From Dermanyssus gallinae (taxonomy: Eukaryota > Arthropoda > Arachnida > Mesostigmata > Dermanyssidae), in assembly GCA_003439945.1 (NCBI GenBank), contig QVRM01003916.1:216501-280500 (forward strand): 64,000 nt of DNA, written 5' to 3'. Position 1 is the stretch's first letter; every line of letters starts with the position of its first letter. The position numbers and the translations under genes were made by a program. Shown here piece after piece: positions 34,166 through 49,949 of this stretch. Below the pieces are notes generated by a model, which made no database searches, was not told the origin of the DNA, and saw only the letters and a list, made by a program, of their open reading frames with translations.

Positions 34166-34403
34166 TAAATAATAATAATTTTTGAACAATGGTTTATTAT
34201 TATTATTAAGAATAAAATTAATTTTCTTTGTACAAGAATTATTGTTATATCAACGCGCAGACCGGCAATAACTAGAGCCGCGGTGACATTATTCATGCAT
34301 TGAAGTAGATCTCTCCACTGACTTTGCTTCGCGCAGTGCGTTTCTAGTCTTTCTTTAGCAGTCAAATCAGAGCTTGGCCAGCAGCCAGAACGAGGAGGGT
34401 TTG

Positions 34404-34408
<5 letters not shown>
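34166..34408 (-). pseudogene. LINE C-terminal/3'-end relic
   Basis: The minus-strand frame starting at the (TA)n edge reads CANPPRSGCWPSS, then ETHCAKQSQWRDLLQC and ALVIAGLRVDI. This is a Cys/His-bearing tail like LINE C-termini. It then runs to a 3' end AATAAACCATTGTTCAAAAA with an ATT tail. The family is not identified. Confidence 0.4.

Positions 34409-34445
<37 letters not shown>
34409..34445. repeat. (TA)n array
   Basis: Dinucleotide array at the 5' edge of the minus-strand relic. Confidence 0.9.
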
Positions 34446-34450
<5 letters not shown>

Positions 34451-35983
34451 GCCAGCTGTATAGCAGACATTGCCGTGCTGGAGACAATATCAGCGTAATC
34501 GTAAGAATAAACACAGCATAAACAGTGCGGAAGGCGAGGAGTGAAGACGTTCTCAGCGTGTCCGGTGCGTTTCATCAACATGTAACAGATACCACTGTAC
34601 TAACAAAGAGAGCTATGGCGGGCACAACTTCTTTCGATGTCGTGCCTGTCCCGATCTTTATGTCGAGCTGTCAAGCCGGCCTTGATCTCCCGTCTGGCAT
34701 TTGCATGTTTCCTGCGTGTTTGTGACTTGACTCCGTCGCATGAACGGAAACGAATGCGGTACAGTACGACAGTAAAGTTGCAAGAGTTGGGAGAGATTTA
34801 GCTTCAACGACTCTACTCTCACTTCACGAACAATCAATAGCCTTCCTTCCACATCCACAGATTTGCCGATCAGGAATTCCGGCTGACTCACTCCAACCCG
34901 ATGGGTGGCGCCAGCCCAGTGTCTTAACGGCGCTCTGTCGCGACAATTCCTCGACGATCGTCTGAGCGTACTACTAAACCGCGCCAAATTTGAACCTTTA
35001 AATACGGCTGTTTTCCCGTTTAACCATTCCGGGGTGCCGGCCTGGCGTGGCAGCGAACGGAAACGTTTTGACAATACGTCCGTGCTCATCGGACAACGAA
35101 CATCGTTGTTTTTTTTTGTCGCTGCCCCAGCGTGCCCGTGCACAACAACCCAAATAGACACAAGCTCGACAGCCACAACATACTACATGCATATACGAAA
35201 TAAATGAATATGATTACGGAATTATTTTTAGCAGCACGAACTGAATACAGAGCTGGCGGCGCGACCGCGGTGTATCGGAGCCACGCTCAGGCCTGTTTGT
35301 GTTCGAACAGCTAGCTGTCTGAACTCCGCGTAGGGTGAACAACACGATTGGGTGGCTGGCCGGGATCTCACTGTGAGTGTGTGTGTCTTTCTTTGATGGT
35401 GCGATGGAAAATAAATCGCTTGCCAAGGTTTGTCAACAGTAATTACCACAATAGCAGGAGGAGTTGCAGAGCACTCTTAACTAAACGACATCGCGCAACG
35501 AGCGTGTAGATAAGCAAAGCCACCTGCCTGGTGTCCTAGAGCCATCCATGAGGAGTTAAACTAGGAAGTGACAAAGGATCTAACAGCTTAGCCACACTTT
35601 CTTAATCTCACCCTAGTTAGGTAAATGTTCAGCTTGGGATGCTACGATGCGCAGCATTGCGTCAGAAAGTTGCGTACCTACATGAGTCCGACACCTGGGC
35701 GAGTCGAAAGACGGAACGTGCTTAAAGTGGGGTGAAACGAAAAACTCTTCGGTCTGGGGAATCACTGTATTCTATGAAAGTGCTTTTAAAAACATCAGGC
35801 TCTATGAACCACTGCGCGGCGAAGCTTGCTCGGGAACTGGTAATACAAATTATAGCTAGAATAAGTGGCTGGTACGAGAGGTAGAGAGAGTATTTGGCCT
35901 AACTATAATGAGAAATACCGTTTCCTCATTGATAAGCTGAAAAATGAGTCACCAGCACCACTTTGCAGGTTACACATTCATTC
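34446..35983. other. No gene recognised
   Basis: The minus-strand frame 34658-35176 (172 codons) is the longest but has no recognised domain. Its end (TNTQETCK) is echoed at 36010-36035 (NTQETCKNQ), so both probably belong to one dispersed repeat. Confidence 0.45.
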
Positions 35984-36200
35984 TAATAATAATAATAATA
36001 ATAATAATTACTGGTTTTTGCATGTTTCTTGGGTGTTTGTTGACTAGGCTCAGTCTATAGAGAACTTTATCTTGCCATTATTGGTACTATTTGAAGAGGT
36101 AGAACGTCTAGATAGCTTCACAGCACAACTCCTGCTCAACATCTCCGGCTGTCTGGTAGCAGCCATTCGCCACAACAATGCAGATAACTTGCCACTACCG
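35984..36200 (-). mobile_element. Possible repeat 3' end with ATT tail
   Basis: Minus-strand sequence similar to that near 34690-34830, ending AACATGCAAAAACCAGTAAT and a (TTA)8 tail (35984-36008). Family unknown. Confidence 0.35.
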
Positions 36201-36934
36201 AGTTCATACTTAGACATGCAGCCGCATTAAGAGCCACATTTTTAGGACAGTAATGTCGATCGACTTTAGGACAATAATGCCGATAACAACGAGGCACAAA
36301 GAAAGGAACCACAAAATCAATTTTGATAACTCGTCATTAACACATCTGAGGCGTCCGATCGCTAAATGAGTTAAGAACGTTTCTAAGTTAATAAAATGAA
36401 AACTTGCCAATTGTCGTTAATGACCTACTTCAGTTATTCATAACAGAAAAAAAGGTTTCCAGAACACCAAATGCCTTGATTGGCGTGTTCGCCATATGGC
36501 AAACCTCGTGGGCACCCATTAGGACTGGAGCAAGCTATACAAGTAATTCGATAAAGGCGTAGTTAGTTTTACGTGCATCTGGTCAATGTTGTTGAACACA
36601 GCAGCGTAATAGTGAGGACACGTATCTTGAGTGCAGATTGAGTTGAGGAGGGAGACAGAAATAAAGATAGGGAGAGAGATGCAGAGAAAAATACACGTTG
36701 GTGAAAGAAAACATTGCGCCTGAAAAAAAGGATCCAATATATATAGCAGTAACTAACGATGCGTTGAGTTGGAATTCTGAAAATGTATGTTGTGAACAAT
36801 ATCGTAGAGCTTAAGCAAAGAACACCTGCTAGTGGAACAATTCCAGGAAGCAAAAAGTAACGACTTGAAATAGATACACAAGCTCAAGGAGAGAAGTGAA
36901 TTATCTCATCCATTCATGCCTCTTTTGCATAAAA

Positions 36935-36941
<7 letters not shown>
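36201..36941. other. No gene recognised
   Basis: AT-rich; a GA-rich patch at 36640-36690. No motif seen. Confidence 0.5.

Positions 36942-36975
<34 letters not shown>
36942..36975. repeat. (TA)n array, left flank of MITE
   Basis: Preceded by an A-run. Dinucleotide array bordering the fold-back element. Confidence 0.9.
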
Positions 36976-36980
<5 letters not shown>

Positions 36981-37037
36981 TTTTAAAGATACAAAAGAGG
37001 CAGCCAACGGATTCGTTTACTAAGATTCGTCTCCAAG

Positions 37038-37071
<34 letters not shown>

Positions 37072-37229
37072 CTTGGAGATATTAGATATACTGTTACTAC
37101 ATACGAGGTTGCCACACATACAATCGAATGTTTATGTAACTGAAACTGGAAAATATATTTTGTTGTTGTTGCTCATTCTTCTTAGTAAACGAATCCGTTG
37201 GCTGCCTCTTTTGTATCTTTAAAAAACAA
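36976..37229. mobile_element. Fold-back MITE, 49-bp perfect terminal inverted repeats
   Basis: The termini 36976-37024 (TTGTTTTTTAAAGATACAAA...ACTAAG) and 37181-37229 are exact reverse complements and are flanked by (TA)n on both sides. Inside is a second perfect palindrome, 37030-37079 (TCTCCAAGTGA, then (AT)n, then TCACTTGGAGA). The 254-bp size, lack of coding capacity and TA flanks fit a non-autonomous element of the Tc1/mariner type. The superfamily is inferred from TA flanks only. Confidence 0.85.
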
Positions 37230-40904
<3,675 letters not shown>

Positions 40905-41115
40905 AAATCAGCAGCAACAACAACAACCCCAACATCTTCAACAACAACAACCCCAACATCTTCAACAACAACAACCCCAACATCTTCAACAACAACAACC
41001 CCAACATCTTCAACAACAACAACCCCAACATCTTCAACAACAACAACCCCAACGTCTTCAACAACAACCCCAACATCTTCAACAACAACAACAACAACCC
41101 CAACATCTTGAACAA
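40905..41115. repeat. 24-bp minisatellite built from CAA triplets
   Basis: About eight units of ACATCTTCAACAACAACAAC plus CCCA, mostly 24 bp, with one 18-bp and one 30-bp variant. All unit lengths are multiples of three, so one + frame stays open and reads (Thr-Pro-Thr-Ser-Ser-Thr-Thr-Thr)n. Confidence 0.9.
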
Positions 41116-42444
41116 CAACAATCCCAACAACAACCCCAACAGCAATAACGACAACCACAGGGTGTCGAAGACGAGCAGGTATAGCGGCCACAGCCTCGTT
41201 TGGTTTGAATGGTTCACCTGCATTGCAGTTTCTTCTAGAGTTTCAGCTCCATCTGTAGGAAATGGTGGTGCCGCCGCTGCCGCTGCCGTAGTAATAAAGA
41301 TGACATCAATAATGGTGACGGTGACGCAGGTGTAGACAAACCTAACAACACTAGCAACAGGTGGCGTGGCGCGTATTACTGTCGCTTGTATTGTTTGGAA
41401 TACAAGCGCCTGTTGGCGCTACTGCTGCTGCAGCTGCTAGCGATGCGCCCGCGCTCCCCCCGGTATAACAAAAGCCGCTAAGCCGTTCACTTTTTCTCGG
41501 CTGCTCGTATCTATAGAATAGCTCGTGGTGGCCAGCATGGGTCGAAGCAGGGGTGACGTGGTGGCTGCTGTTCAAGTGGCAGACATACGAGCAAGTGATG
41601 ATCTAGTATGTAGGTAGTATACGTGGACACGTGAAGTTCGATCTGTCTGCCTATCTGTCTGTCTGCGTGTGTGTGTTGTGTTTGCGCATGTGTATGCGGA
41701 GTTTCTGTGCTCTAACCGGCTGGCAGATGGATGGTCAGCTGTGGACACTCGAATCGAGAGACTTGCGTGTGCTTGCTGACGACGTCCTCACCACAAGGAT
41801 CTCTCACGAAGGGAAAGGAGCGAGCATCACACGGACGGCGAATACGTCAGCGACTACGAGATCAATGATGTTGCAAAAGCAACAACCACAACAACAGCAA
41901 CAGCAACAAGAACAACAACAACAACGGCAGCATCATCAATAACAACAACAACAACAGCAACAGCAGTAGCAATAACAACACAAACAACGATGATGAAGAC
42001 AACACCAGCGGCAGTGACAGCCGTCAAAGGCAACGACAGTTCATACTACGGCGCCACCGCTACCACGGGCGCGAGCGCCCCGCACGGCGACCGCATCTAC
42101 GGACACAATGGTAGGAATAGAACTCATCAATTAGTCGACCGAGTTGAGTCGAGTCTCAGCCAGTTTGACGCTGCACGAAAACGACAGCTGCACGTAGAAA
42201 CGCAGCCGCAAATTACGTTCGCTAAGCACGCTCAGGGGCAGCGAATCGAACACGAAAAGGAAACACCATGGCTTGTGGAGATAGCCAAGATGCAGCGCCA
42301 TGATTACGGCTGTGTTACAAACAGCAATGGTCAACAGTAGTACCGTTTTGAGTGCCGCCACTTTAGCATCTGTCTCGCCGCTTTTTATTCCTGTTGTTGT
42401 TGTATTGTAGCAACAATACAACAACAACAACAAAACGTTTTTCA
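41116..42444. other. No gene recognised, CAA/CAG-rich
   Basis: CAA/CAG/CAT triplets at 41880-42000 on +. A short GTTGTTGTTG/CAACAACAAC palindrome lies at about 42392-42432. No motif-bearing frame. Confidence 0.5.
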
Positions 42445-42610
42445 GGCTGACTCTCAGCCAAGATTTAACGTCCTCGGAACTGTTTTTCTCATTGCTTCAT
42501 AGATGGACTCCCATAAATACAAATGTGCAGCGGTGGGCTCGAACCCCATGCGCGCCTATGTGTTCCTCCGGTCGCGAGGCGCAGACTTAATGCACCACGC
42601 CACCGGGCTC
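42445..42610 (-). mobile_element. tRNA-derived SINE, family A, copy 2
   Basis: Minus-strand reading starts GAGCCCGGTGGCGTGGTGCA, has the B box GGGTTCGAGCCC, then CTGCACATTTGTATTTATGG, and ends GGCTGAGAGTCAGCC. Its 5' side is TAGTAGTAGTTGTC. It is head-to-tail with copy 3. Confidence 0.9.
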
Positions 42611-42641
42611 GACAACTACTACTACTAAAAAAAAGTTTTCG

Positions 42642-42806
42642 AGCTGACCCTCAGCCAAGATGTAACGTCCACGGAATTGTTTTTCACATTGCTTCACAGA
42701 CGGACCCCCATAAATACAAATGTGCAACGGTGGAGCTCACACCCGCGCACCTATATGTCTCCTCCGGTTGCGAGGCGCAGGCTTAAGCCACCACGCCACC
42801 GGGCTT
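42642..42806 (-). mobile_element. tRNA-derived SINE, family A, copy 3
   Basis: Same structure as copy 2, with the terminal hairpin GGCTGAGGGTCAGC. It is preceded on its 5' side by (AGT)n and separated from copy 2 by a T-run (A-tail complement) and (AGT)3. The pair forms a tandem dimer. Confidence 0.9.
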
Positions 42807-43998
42807 GACAACTACTACTACTACTACTGCTCTTACTACTACGATCATCGAAATCACGACCTCACAAACATATACTCTACTTGTAAACAAAATGCCTACG
42901 CTATTCAATTATACAGCGGGAAAGAGAGAGATATAGCAAGAGAAAGAGAAAGGCCGATTCAGGAAATCTCATGCCGTCGTTTCTCATGAGATTTTTTTGT
43001 CATGTTACACTGTAAACAATTATTCCGCGTGTTAGTGAGCATTGTAGGACGGTGGGGCAGTACCACTTGTGCCGCCGTATAAAAATTCGGGCGATTTAAA
43101 CAACTTGACAGTAGATGAGGTCCTTGGCTGTAGTCATGACTCCGACGTATCGTTAGCGTTAAGGATAAGCTGATTAAGCACTGCTGACCGGACTCGTTCT
43201 GTATATTTGGTTAACGCCGTGAACTGTTGCAGTGCTCTCACGAAACTGGGTGGGTACTTAGTGTTCTTCTTCAAACCTCTGTGCGGATCGTTGCGCTAAC
43301 GTTAGGAAGCTTCTACATAACATATGATTTTTCCACTGCTTTATTGAAGCGTTTTTAGTCGATTTGGCCCTGCAGAAATTGCCCATTTTAGGTCGATTGC
43401 TGACACGTTAAGGATACTGCCCCCGTGCACGAGACGCTCAATCATCTTGCTCAATCAAAGTCGTCCTCGAGATGTGCGTGTTTACGCTTTTTATTTTTCC
43501 TAGCTCATTCTTTGCTGTCCAGCCTGTGTTTACAGAGCTATAACGTTAAATATGGTAGGATTTTTCTATGGGACTATTATTGTTTCGCTACGGGCATGGG
43601 ACAGACGAGAAATGGCAATGCAAGAAGTATGAGAATGGGTGCGACAGGTACCATGGGGCAAAGTGTACAGCCGTGCATTTGACAACCAAGCTACGGAGAT
43701 GTAATAACATGTACCGCATTTAAAAGTGTGTGTTTAGTTGCACAGAATTACCCAAATATTATGGGTAATGATAATAATAATAATAACAATTATTAGTGTT
43801 GTTACTATTGGTTTTGCTTGTGTGCCGCATTTGACCACTTGTGGAACACAATGGCGGATTATCTAAAACGATGCATCAGACTGAGGCTGCTTTTAACCGA
43901 TGAAAACCCTACAAAAGCACCCTACGCGAGATAAATAGATAACGCACTGCGACACACAAGCTTAAACAGTGTAACTACATTTAAAAAGGCTTTTTTTG
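42807..43998. other. No gene recognised
   Basis: Short AAT patch at 43771-43790. No motif seen. Confidence 0.5.
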
Positions 43999-44124
43999 GG
44001 CTGACCCTCAGCCGACATTTAACGCTCGCAGGGTTGCTGTCGCATTACATCGTAAGACAGAGCCCATAACTACAAATGTGCAACGCTGGGAGTCAAACCC
44101 GCGAATGCACCACGCCACCATACT
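43999..44124 (-). mobile_element. SINE family A, copy 4, internally deleted
   Basis: The 3' hairpin (GGCTGAGGGTCAGCC) and tail are clear, as are GGGTTTGACTCCCAGCGTTG (B-box region) and GGTGGCGTGGTGCATT (head). About 40 bp between head and B box are missing relative to copies 2 and 3. A T-run on + marks the A-tail. Confidence 0.8.
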
Positions 44125-45862
44125 TGACATTGTTACTACATCTACCGGGTGTCAATTCTCTACAAAGGAAATCCCTGCAGCATAGTTTACTGTAACTTGC
44201 TTATTAAACATTTTACCCTCATTGGCTTCGTGGCTAGAGGTTTTCACAGATTACATCCTGCAACGGGAGCAACAATTTAATAGCTTTTTTTCACATGACG
44301 TGATAATTGAAAGTGCGTTCTGCATATTAGATGTATGTTTTTTGTCAAAATGGTTAGTCTTTTACGGACCGACAAATAATTTCAAAGCACAAACAATTTT
44401 GCCGGCACGCGGTATAGACAAACACCACATTTTATATAATTGCTTTTATACAGGTGTGGCTGTTAGCAACAAGCGCGCGGACAAGCTAGTTAGCCCATCT
44501 TGAGACACGCAAAACTCCCTTTGTATATATATATATATATATTGTATATTATATATATATATATATATATCTATATATATATATTTTTTTTTTATATATA
44601 TAATTATATATATATATATATATGTCACGAAACATACACAACCAAGCGTAGTACTGTATATATACTGGACGAAATAGGTAAACAACCTGAAACACTTAAG
44701 TTGATTGCACATTGCCTATTATTGGTTTTGGATGGTGAAAATGCATAGCCGGGGCACGCATGCTCGCCTACTGCTGAGTCGTTGAGCATACCGGCAAACA
44801 TCTCGGCGGAAATGACGTACGTCAAATGGATCTTCGTGCTGCTTAATAACATAATGCATAGGAAATGTAGCTGAACTTGCTAATGTGCCTGATACAGATA
44901 CGCGTTGTGTTCCTTTCGTTCGTATGATGGATGATTGAACTGAGGGCGTGGGCCGTTGGGGTAGTGTTGAAGGGTTGTGCCGGGTGTCGTTGGCAGTGCG
45001 TGAAGCTAATACTCGATTACCACCGAAGTGAGATTGATTTTACATATCTACTGTTGCTGCTGCTGCTATTGTTGTTCTATCCATTGTCTGAGCGAGATGA
45101 ATCACTACACTCTACTGCACGATGCCGATCAATATACATCGCTCGGTCCCGATCATATCGCCAACAAGCAAGCAAGCCTAAGCAAATTAGACCATCATAT
45201 ACAGATAAGTAGTTGGCTTGCTGTAGGTTCGTAGAGCAGCCAACGCAACCCTGTCCGTGTCGATCTTCAGGGATTGCCAAACTACCCAGTGGAATTCACT
45301 GTAGAGAACGCATAAACTTCGCCACATTGTCCAAAGCCAATAATAGATTCTGTGGTTCCGTTCCATTTCGGACCCTGATCACCTGTGCTAGATAATCCGC
45401 GCACGTTACCGTTATTACACCCTCCAGCATATTGTCTGTTGCGAGGTAAGAAATTTCTTGCAAGCAAGGTCAAACAGAGTTGGTCTTAATATGGACCTCT
45501 GTGGTTTACTGGTCGTGACATTTTACCTTCTGGTTTCTGTCCTATCAGCGTGTATTTTCTTTATTTTTCCCTTTAGTCACCTGTAATATGCAGTTTAGTG
45601 CCGAGCGAGTAAATCTTCTTAGTTATCCGACAGAACGTTTCTTTTCTTTATTTATTCTGTAAGCGTGCTTGCCAATATGAAATTATACGCTTTTTCATTA
45701 AGCTCAGAGAAAAGAGTAGACCACATTAGATTAGTTTAACAGTCGGCTTTCCTGGTTCAAGTCTCAGTACCTTCAATTCTTACGAAAACAGTTTCTCTGT
45801 CATGCAATTTTTTTGCCATTTGAAGGATTATCGTGAGCTACTTTAGCAGGCTATGCATATAA

Positions 45863-45914
<52 letters not shown>

Positions 45915-46445
45915 GCACATTGTACACGTATATAACCATTGGTATATACACACATCATGTAAAGCGTCCTTTAATTATTTGTCGTGAATTTTAACTATCA
46001 GCAGTAAGCACTGCTGTACTATTAGTAGGTTACTTACAAATTCACACATCGTATAAAACGTCGCGTCTTCCTCACGACGTGGCTTCCTCTTGTTGTCAAC
46101 GTCACGTTAGACCCGCTGTCCTCCCCTCACTCACCCTAATTGGCCACCGTGCCTATAACCGTTACGGTGTTCTCTTTCTGAACCTCCGAGGATAAATTGT
46201 CACTGCAGTAGGAAGTCGCCTATCGTACTAATTCCCGAAGCTTTGACCCCACGTGCCCTGCAGTAAGTTAGCAGTCCTGGGCCCGACGCCAACCAACATC
46301 GCAAGTAGAAGTGAGCAAAACAAAATTGCAGACCCGTGAATTTTACAGCTTCGTCTGCTCTGCCCTGTGAGCCGTATAACCCGGTTAGGAAAGCTAGAGT
46401 GTCGGCCACAAATCTACTTCAATAAGATGGGCAAGAATTATGCTG

Positions 46446-46493
<48 letters not shown>

Positions 46494-47139
46494 GTGTAGC
46501 ATGCACCATCTTCAACGATGTTTTAAACCCTATTCGGTAATATACTAGTTGTGTGATGGTGCAATATTACGCTCCAAGTAGTCCTAGTTGGCTTAGTGAC
46601 TAAATCAGCAAGAGAGAAAGAATATTACAGGCTAGTATACACGCAGACACGTAAGTTCAAACATATTGTTATAATCGCATGTTACAGGTGATATGGAGAT
46701 GGCAACGCGACTTGACATACGACCAGAGGGCTATCATGGATCACTTATACGGAAGGCCACAATTGGTAAATACATTTGCCAGACTCAGGCGTGTTAAAAA
46801 CTGCACATATAGTATGCCGGTTCGCGGGTATGGTAATGATGTAAATAATATGTAAGGACATGCTTTAGACATACAAGAATGCATATCCGAGAGCGTTCGA
46901 ATGTCTTGAGTCTCACGTCCGTCTACAACCAGAGGTTCCTTACTTACACAGACTTCAAGCACATTTCCAGCGCCTTGTACTGCCGAAGAGTTTTTTTTGT
47001 ACCGAGCATTTTCTACAAAAGCCCACGCAGCGGTTATAAAAAATTGCAAAACAGAGTGATAGGGATATGAATTTTGATAATACGAATTATTTATTGTGTT
47101 ATCAAAACCACCCGGTAAATGTACAGATTAAACTTCTTT

Positions 47140-47173
<34 letters not shown>

Positions 47174-48120
47174 TCGCTGCAAGCTTCTCCCCTTAGAGGG
47201 CGTGCCAAGAATTAGTTTCGCGGTGCCGCGCTGAACTTCTAATACGCTGTGGATCGTTTATCCCCGTTCAACTTCTTAATAATCTGGCCGATTATCCGCG
47301 TTATGACCATGACCTCCCGTTCCCACACGCCCGATGCCACAATCTGATGAACAGGCAGATGGTATGCTCGTTCATCATTTTCTTTTCGTCCTATGTGCCG
47401 GCAAAGACGACGGCGAAACAACTGTATCTGCGCCTTTCTGAACGCCAATTGCTCCGGTCCGAAAAGGCCTTGTCGACAGTTGGAAGCACTCTTTTTATGA
47501 TCATCTTGGCGAGGATATTTTTAAGCATACGTTACGACGCAATACCCCGATATAGGATGTTTGGATTATCCATATCGTCACCGCTTTTCTCCTCAAAAAG
47601 AAAACGTGAGTCACGCATTGTGCCAGGCTTGTGCCACCAAACCTTAACACTTATCGCAGCATCCTATTCGATCTTAATCGCCCACAATCGTAATGACGAG
47701 TCTTGTCCCTCTCCGCTTTGAACACAACGCCGCCTACCGTGTGAGATATCGTCGTATAGCTTGCCGCATGAGTGTTTCGAATCGACGCGTCCTAGGTCAG
47801 CAATATTAATAACAATAATAATAATAATATTAATAAAACGTATTATTCCTACGATGTGTCAATAAATTGTGGAGCAACACGAAGTCGCATAAAAGGTAGA
47901 CAGAACGTTTTACTTATCATCATGCATCATGTATATTAACAGTAGCAAGAATAATAATCCGTCAATCATGATGGAAACGTTCATTGTTTAGCGGACGTCT
48001 CACACATCGCTTGGGACTCCTACGCAAAATTCAAATTAAATTCTATGCGCTTTGCTTCCACCTAATATGCAGCGTACGTATAGCTTTAAGTACTAACACT
48101 AATAGTGTGAATTATAATTG
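44125..48120. other. 4 kb without a recognised gene
   Basis: TA-rich arrays at 44524-44625, 45870-45913, 46448-46490 and 47141-47170; AAT patch at 47805-47832. The minus-strand frames at 47239-47720 have no recognised domain. The upstream CPQ exon and promoter probably lie here or further left, but I could not identify them. Confidence 0.45.
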
Positions 48121-48121
48121 C

Positions 48122-48170
<49 letters not shown>
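48121..48170. repeat. (ATT)n array upstream of the CPQ exon
   Basis: Trinucleotide array ending about 30 nt before the splice acceptor at 48201-48202. Confidence 0.95.
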
Positions 48171-48173
<3 letters not shown>

Positions 48174-48202
48174 AATCTAGCAATTTTCATAATGTAATGC
48201 AG

Positions 48203-48418
48203 TGTCGGCGACTTTGGCCTGTGCGGCCGTTGCACTGACGCTACTGGTGGCGCGTAACGTAGTCGTCTACGGTGCGCAAAACGTCGACAACTTCGATGGC
48301 TCAGTTCGATCACCCTGCGCAGCTGTCGGGGACCAGGCTAGCGTCGCCGAGATCCAACGACAGATTCGCGCGCTCCGCGGCGACGTACAACGAATCATTC
48401 ACCATGTCATCGTTACAG
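48203..48418 (+). CDS. CPQ: Carboxypeptidase Q, signal peptide/propeptide exon
   Basis: Encodes the N-terminus of a secreted/lysosomal M28 dipeptidase. A hydrophobic core (LACAAVALTLLVA) and VVVYGAQ form a signal peptide. The propeptide-like region follows (ASVAEIQRQIRALRGDVQRI) and ends IIHHVIVT. There is no in-frame ATG: TAA lies upstream in frame at 48190-48192. The exon opens with TG directly after the acceptor AATGCAG, so the start codon may be split by a phase-1 intron (A|TG), or a further upstream exon supplies the start. The donor is ACAG|GTTAGC (phase 1). The first base of the next codon joins AA of the exon at 52481 to give Glu, and the joined reading continues the family's alignment. 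Confidence 0.85.
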
Positions 48419-48436
48419 GTTAGCTTGAATTCATTC

Positions 48437-48465
48437 ACATATATATATATATATATATATATATA
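48437..48465. repeat. (TA)n array, 5' edge of the family C SINE
   Basis: Dinucleotide array in CPQ intron 1. Confidence 0.9.
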
Positions 48466-48616
48466 CCAAGAAAGATGGCTTAGTGGCCAAGATTTTTGCC
48501 CTGCATTCGGGAGGACTGGGTTCGAGACCTTGACCGGCCACTCTTAAATTGGTTTCCATGGTTTCCAATTTAGACAAGGTAAATACCGGAGTGGATGAGA
48601 AAAAGTCGAAAAAGAA
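48466..48616 (+). mobile_element. tRNA-derived SINE, family C, between (TA)n arrays
   Basis: A-box-like GATGGCTTAGTGGCCAAG, an anticodon-arm-like CCCTGCATTCGGGAGG, and B box TGGGTTCGAGACC are in tRNA order and spacing. An unrelated body follows (CTTAAATTGGTTTCCATGG...GGATGAGAAAAAG) and an A-rich end. (TA)n lies on both sides (48437-48465 and 48617-48630). The acceptor-stem ends do not pair, so it is not a functional tRNA gene. Confidence 0.7.
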
Positions 48617-48729
48617 AATATATATATATGATTGGTTTATTATTTGCTTGGCATGTATACCGAAGTACACACGTCACCCTTTTATATCGAGGGCGCTTAG
48701 AGCGGCAGCATATATGTTACCTACGCTTC

Positions 48730-49770
48730 CATATAATCAATGTATATACTTCAATACCTACTGAGTATGTGCTTTCTATTGGGACAAACTCTTCTTTGTG
48801 ATATCGACCAGGTCCTTTCTGGCATCTGGTCCTAAAGCTAGGGCCTCCGACAGCTCTATGTATATCTCTGCTCCCCCCTAAGGCTGTATGTTCTTTAACA
48901 ATATGCTCGATTGACTCATTCCCTAGCCCACATTCTCGAGATTTTTTACGTTGCCCCCCTCTATATTTAGCTCTTTGTATGCTTGTATCCAACATCCCTG
49001 CCCTGGCACCTGCCAATAGCCCACTCGCTCTTAAATTATCGTATACTCATTCTACCCCGCCCCTTTGCCGCTTTTCCTTTTCATATGCTTGCCAAACTCG
49101 ATCTGGAACCCATCGCCAATTTCCAATGACTTGTTTACCCTCAATTTCACCCTTTACCCCGACACCCTCGCTCTTGCCCATTGCTGACTATTGTACCCAG
49201 TCTCCCTAGCTGCAAGCTCTACTCTGCGATCCCACTTCGTTTTGCTCCTTAGTGCCGTCTTTACCAGCTGCATCTATTTAATCTATCTCTTATTCGTGTC
49301 ATTTTTAATCCTAATATTAAATCTTAGCTTTCCCAACCCCAGTTGTTGTAGACCAGGCATTAGCAAAGGAAAATCCTGGCACATACAATGCCTTCTATAT
49401 ATTCCTTGTTACTAGATATGTATTAAACCTCCAGAGGCCCTTTCACCTTACTGCATGTCTTCCTCGTTCAGCCTTCTTCCTCCACAATATCTCTTTTTCC
49501 TTTAAATAGTAGTTCTCTCCTCCCTGTAGTTATTGTCACCCCAAGATATTTGTACTGATTTTTCAAATCTTATTCCTTTCCTTGTACTACAAGCCCTCTC
49601 TCCTCCCTAGTTGCGCTTTTTTTTCATTAAACGCCATGCCCAGTTTCTCCGCTGCTTCCGCACACGCCGCCATTTGTTGAACTTCGCTAATGCCCCGCCC
49701 TAACACTACCATATCGTCAGCAAACAGCAGCACGGGTGTCTTGATATATACACCCCTTTTTTACCTACCT
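48730..49770 (-). pseudogene. Decayed LINE reverse transcriptase in CPQ intron 1
   Basis: The minus-strand reading from about 49740 gives TPVLLFADDMVVLGRGISEV and CAEAAEKLGMAFNEKK (RT motif C and following helix). At about 49545 it gives YKYLGVTI (thumb). Near 48920 it gives a C-terminal CREC-x7-H-like knuckle (ECGLGNESIEHIVKE). Many stops. It lies antisense to CPQ. Clade unresolved. Confidence 0.8.
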
Positions 49771-49785
49771 GCCATACTAAACCCG

Positions 49786-49841
<56 letters not shown>

Positions 49842-49910
49842 AGCATCCTCGCCCGCATACTAAGCCATGTACAAGGGTTGGCTAAGCCGTAGTTTAGGAA
49901 ACGATATATA

Positions 49911-49949
<39 letters not shown>

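Noticed and set aside
34658..35176. 172-codon minus-strand frame
   Set aside because: No recognised domain, and its end resembles another repeat-like sequence at 36010; kept as unclassified.
46570..46665. Another tRNA-derived SINE (TGGCTTAGTGACTAAATC ... AAGTTCAAAC)
   Set aside because: A- and B-box-like strings are too degenerate and no second copy was found.
47239..47720. A minus-strand coding exon or RT relic
   Set aside because: No motif could be matched with confidence.
48202..48423. A complete small ORF starting with GTG at 48202
   Set aside because: The GTG overlaps a splice acceptor and the frame continues into the next CPQ exon after a donor; it is an internal or split-start exon, not a stand-alone gene.
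48476..48545. A functional tRNA gene
   Set aside because: A and B boxes are present, but the acceptor ends do not pair and an A-rich body follows; called a SINE.
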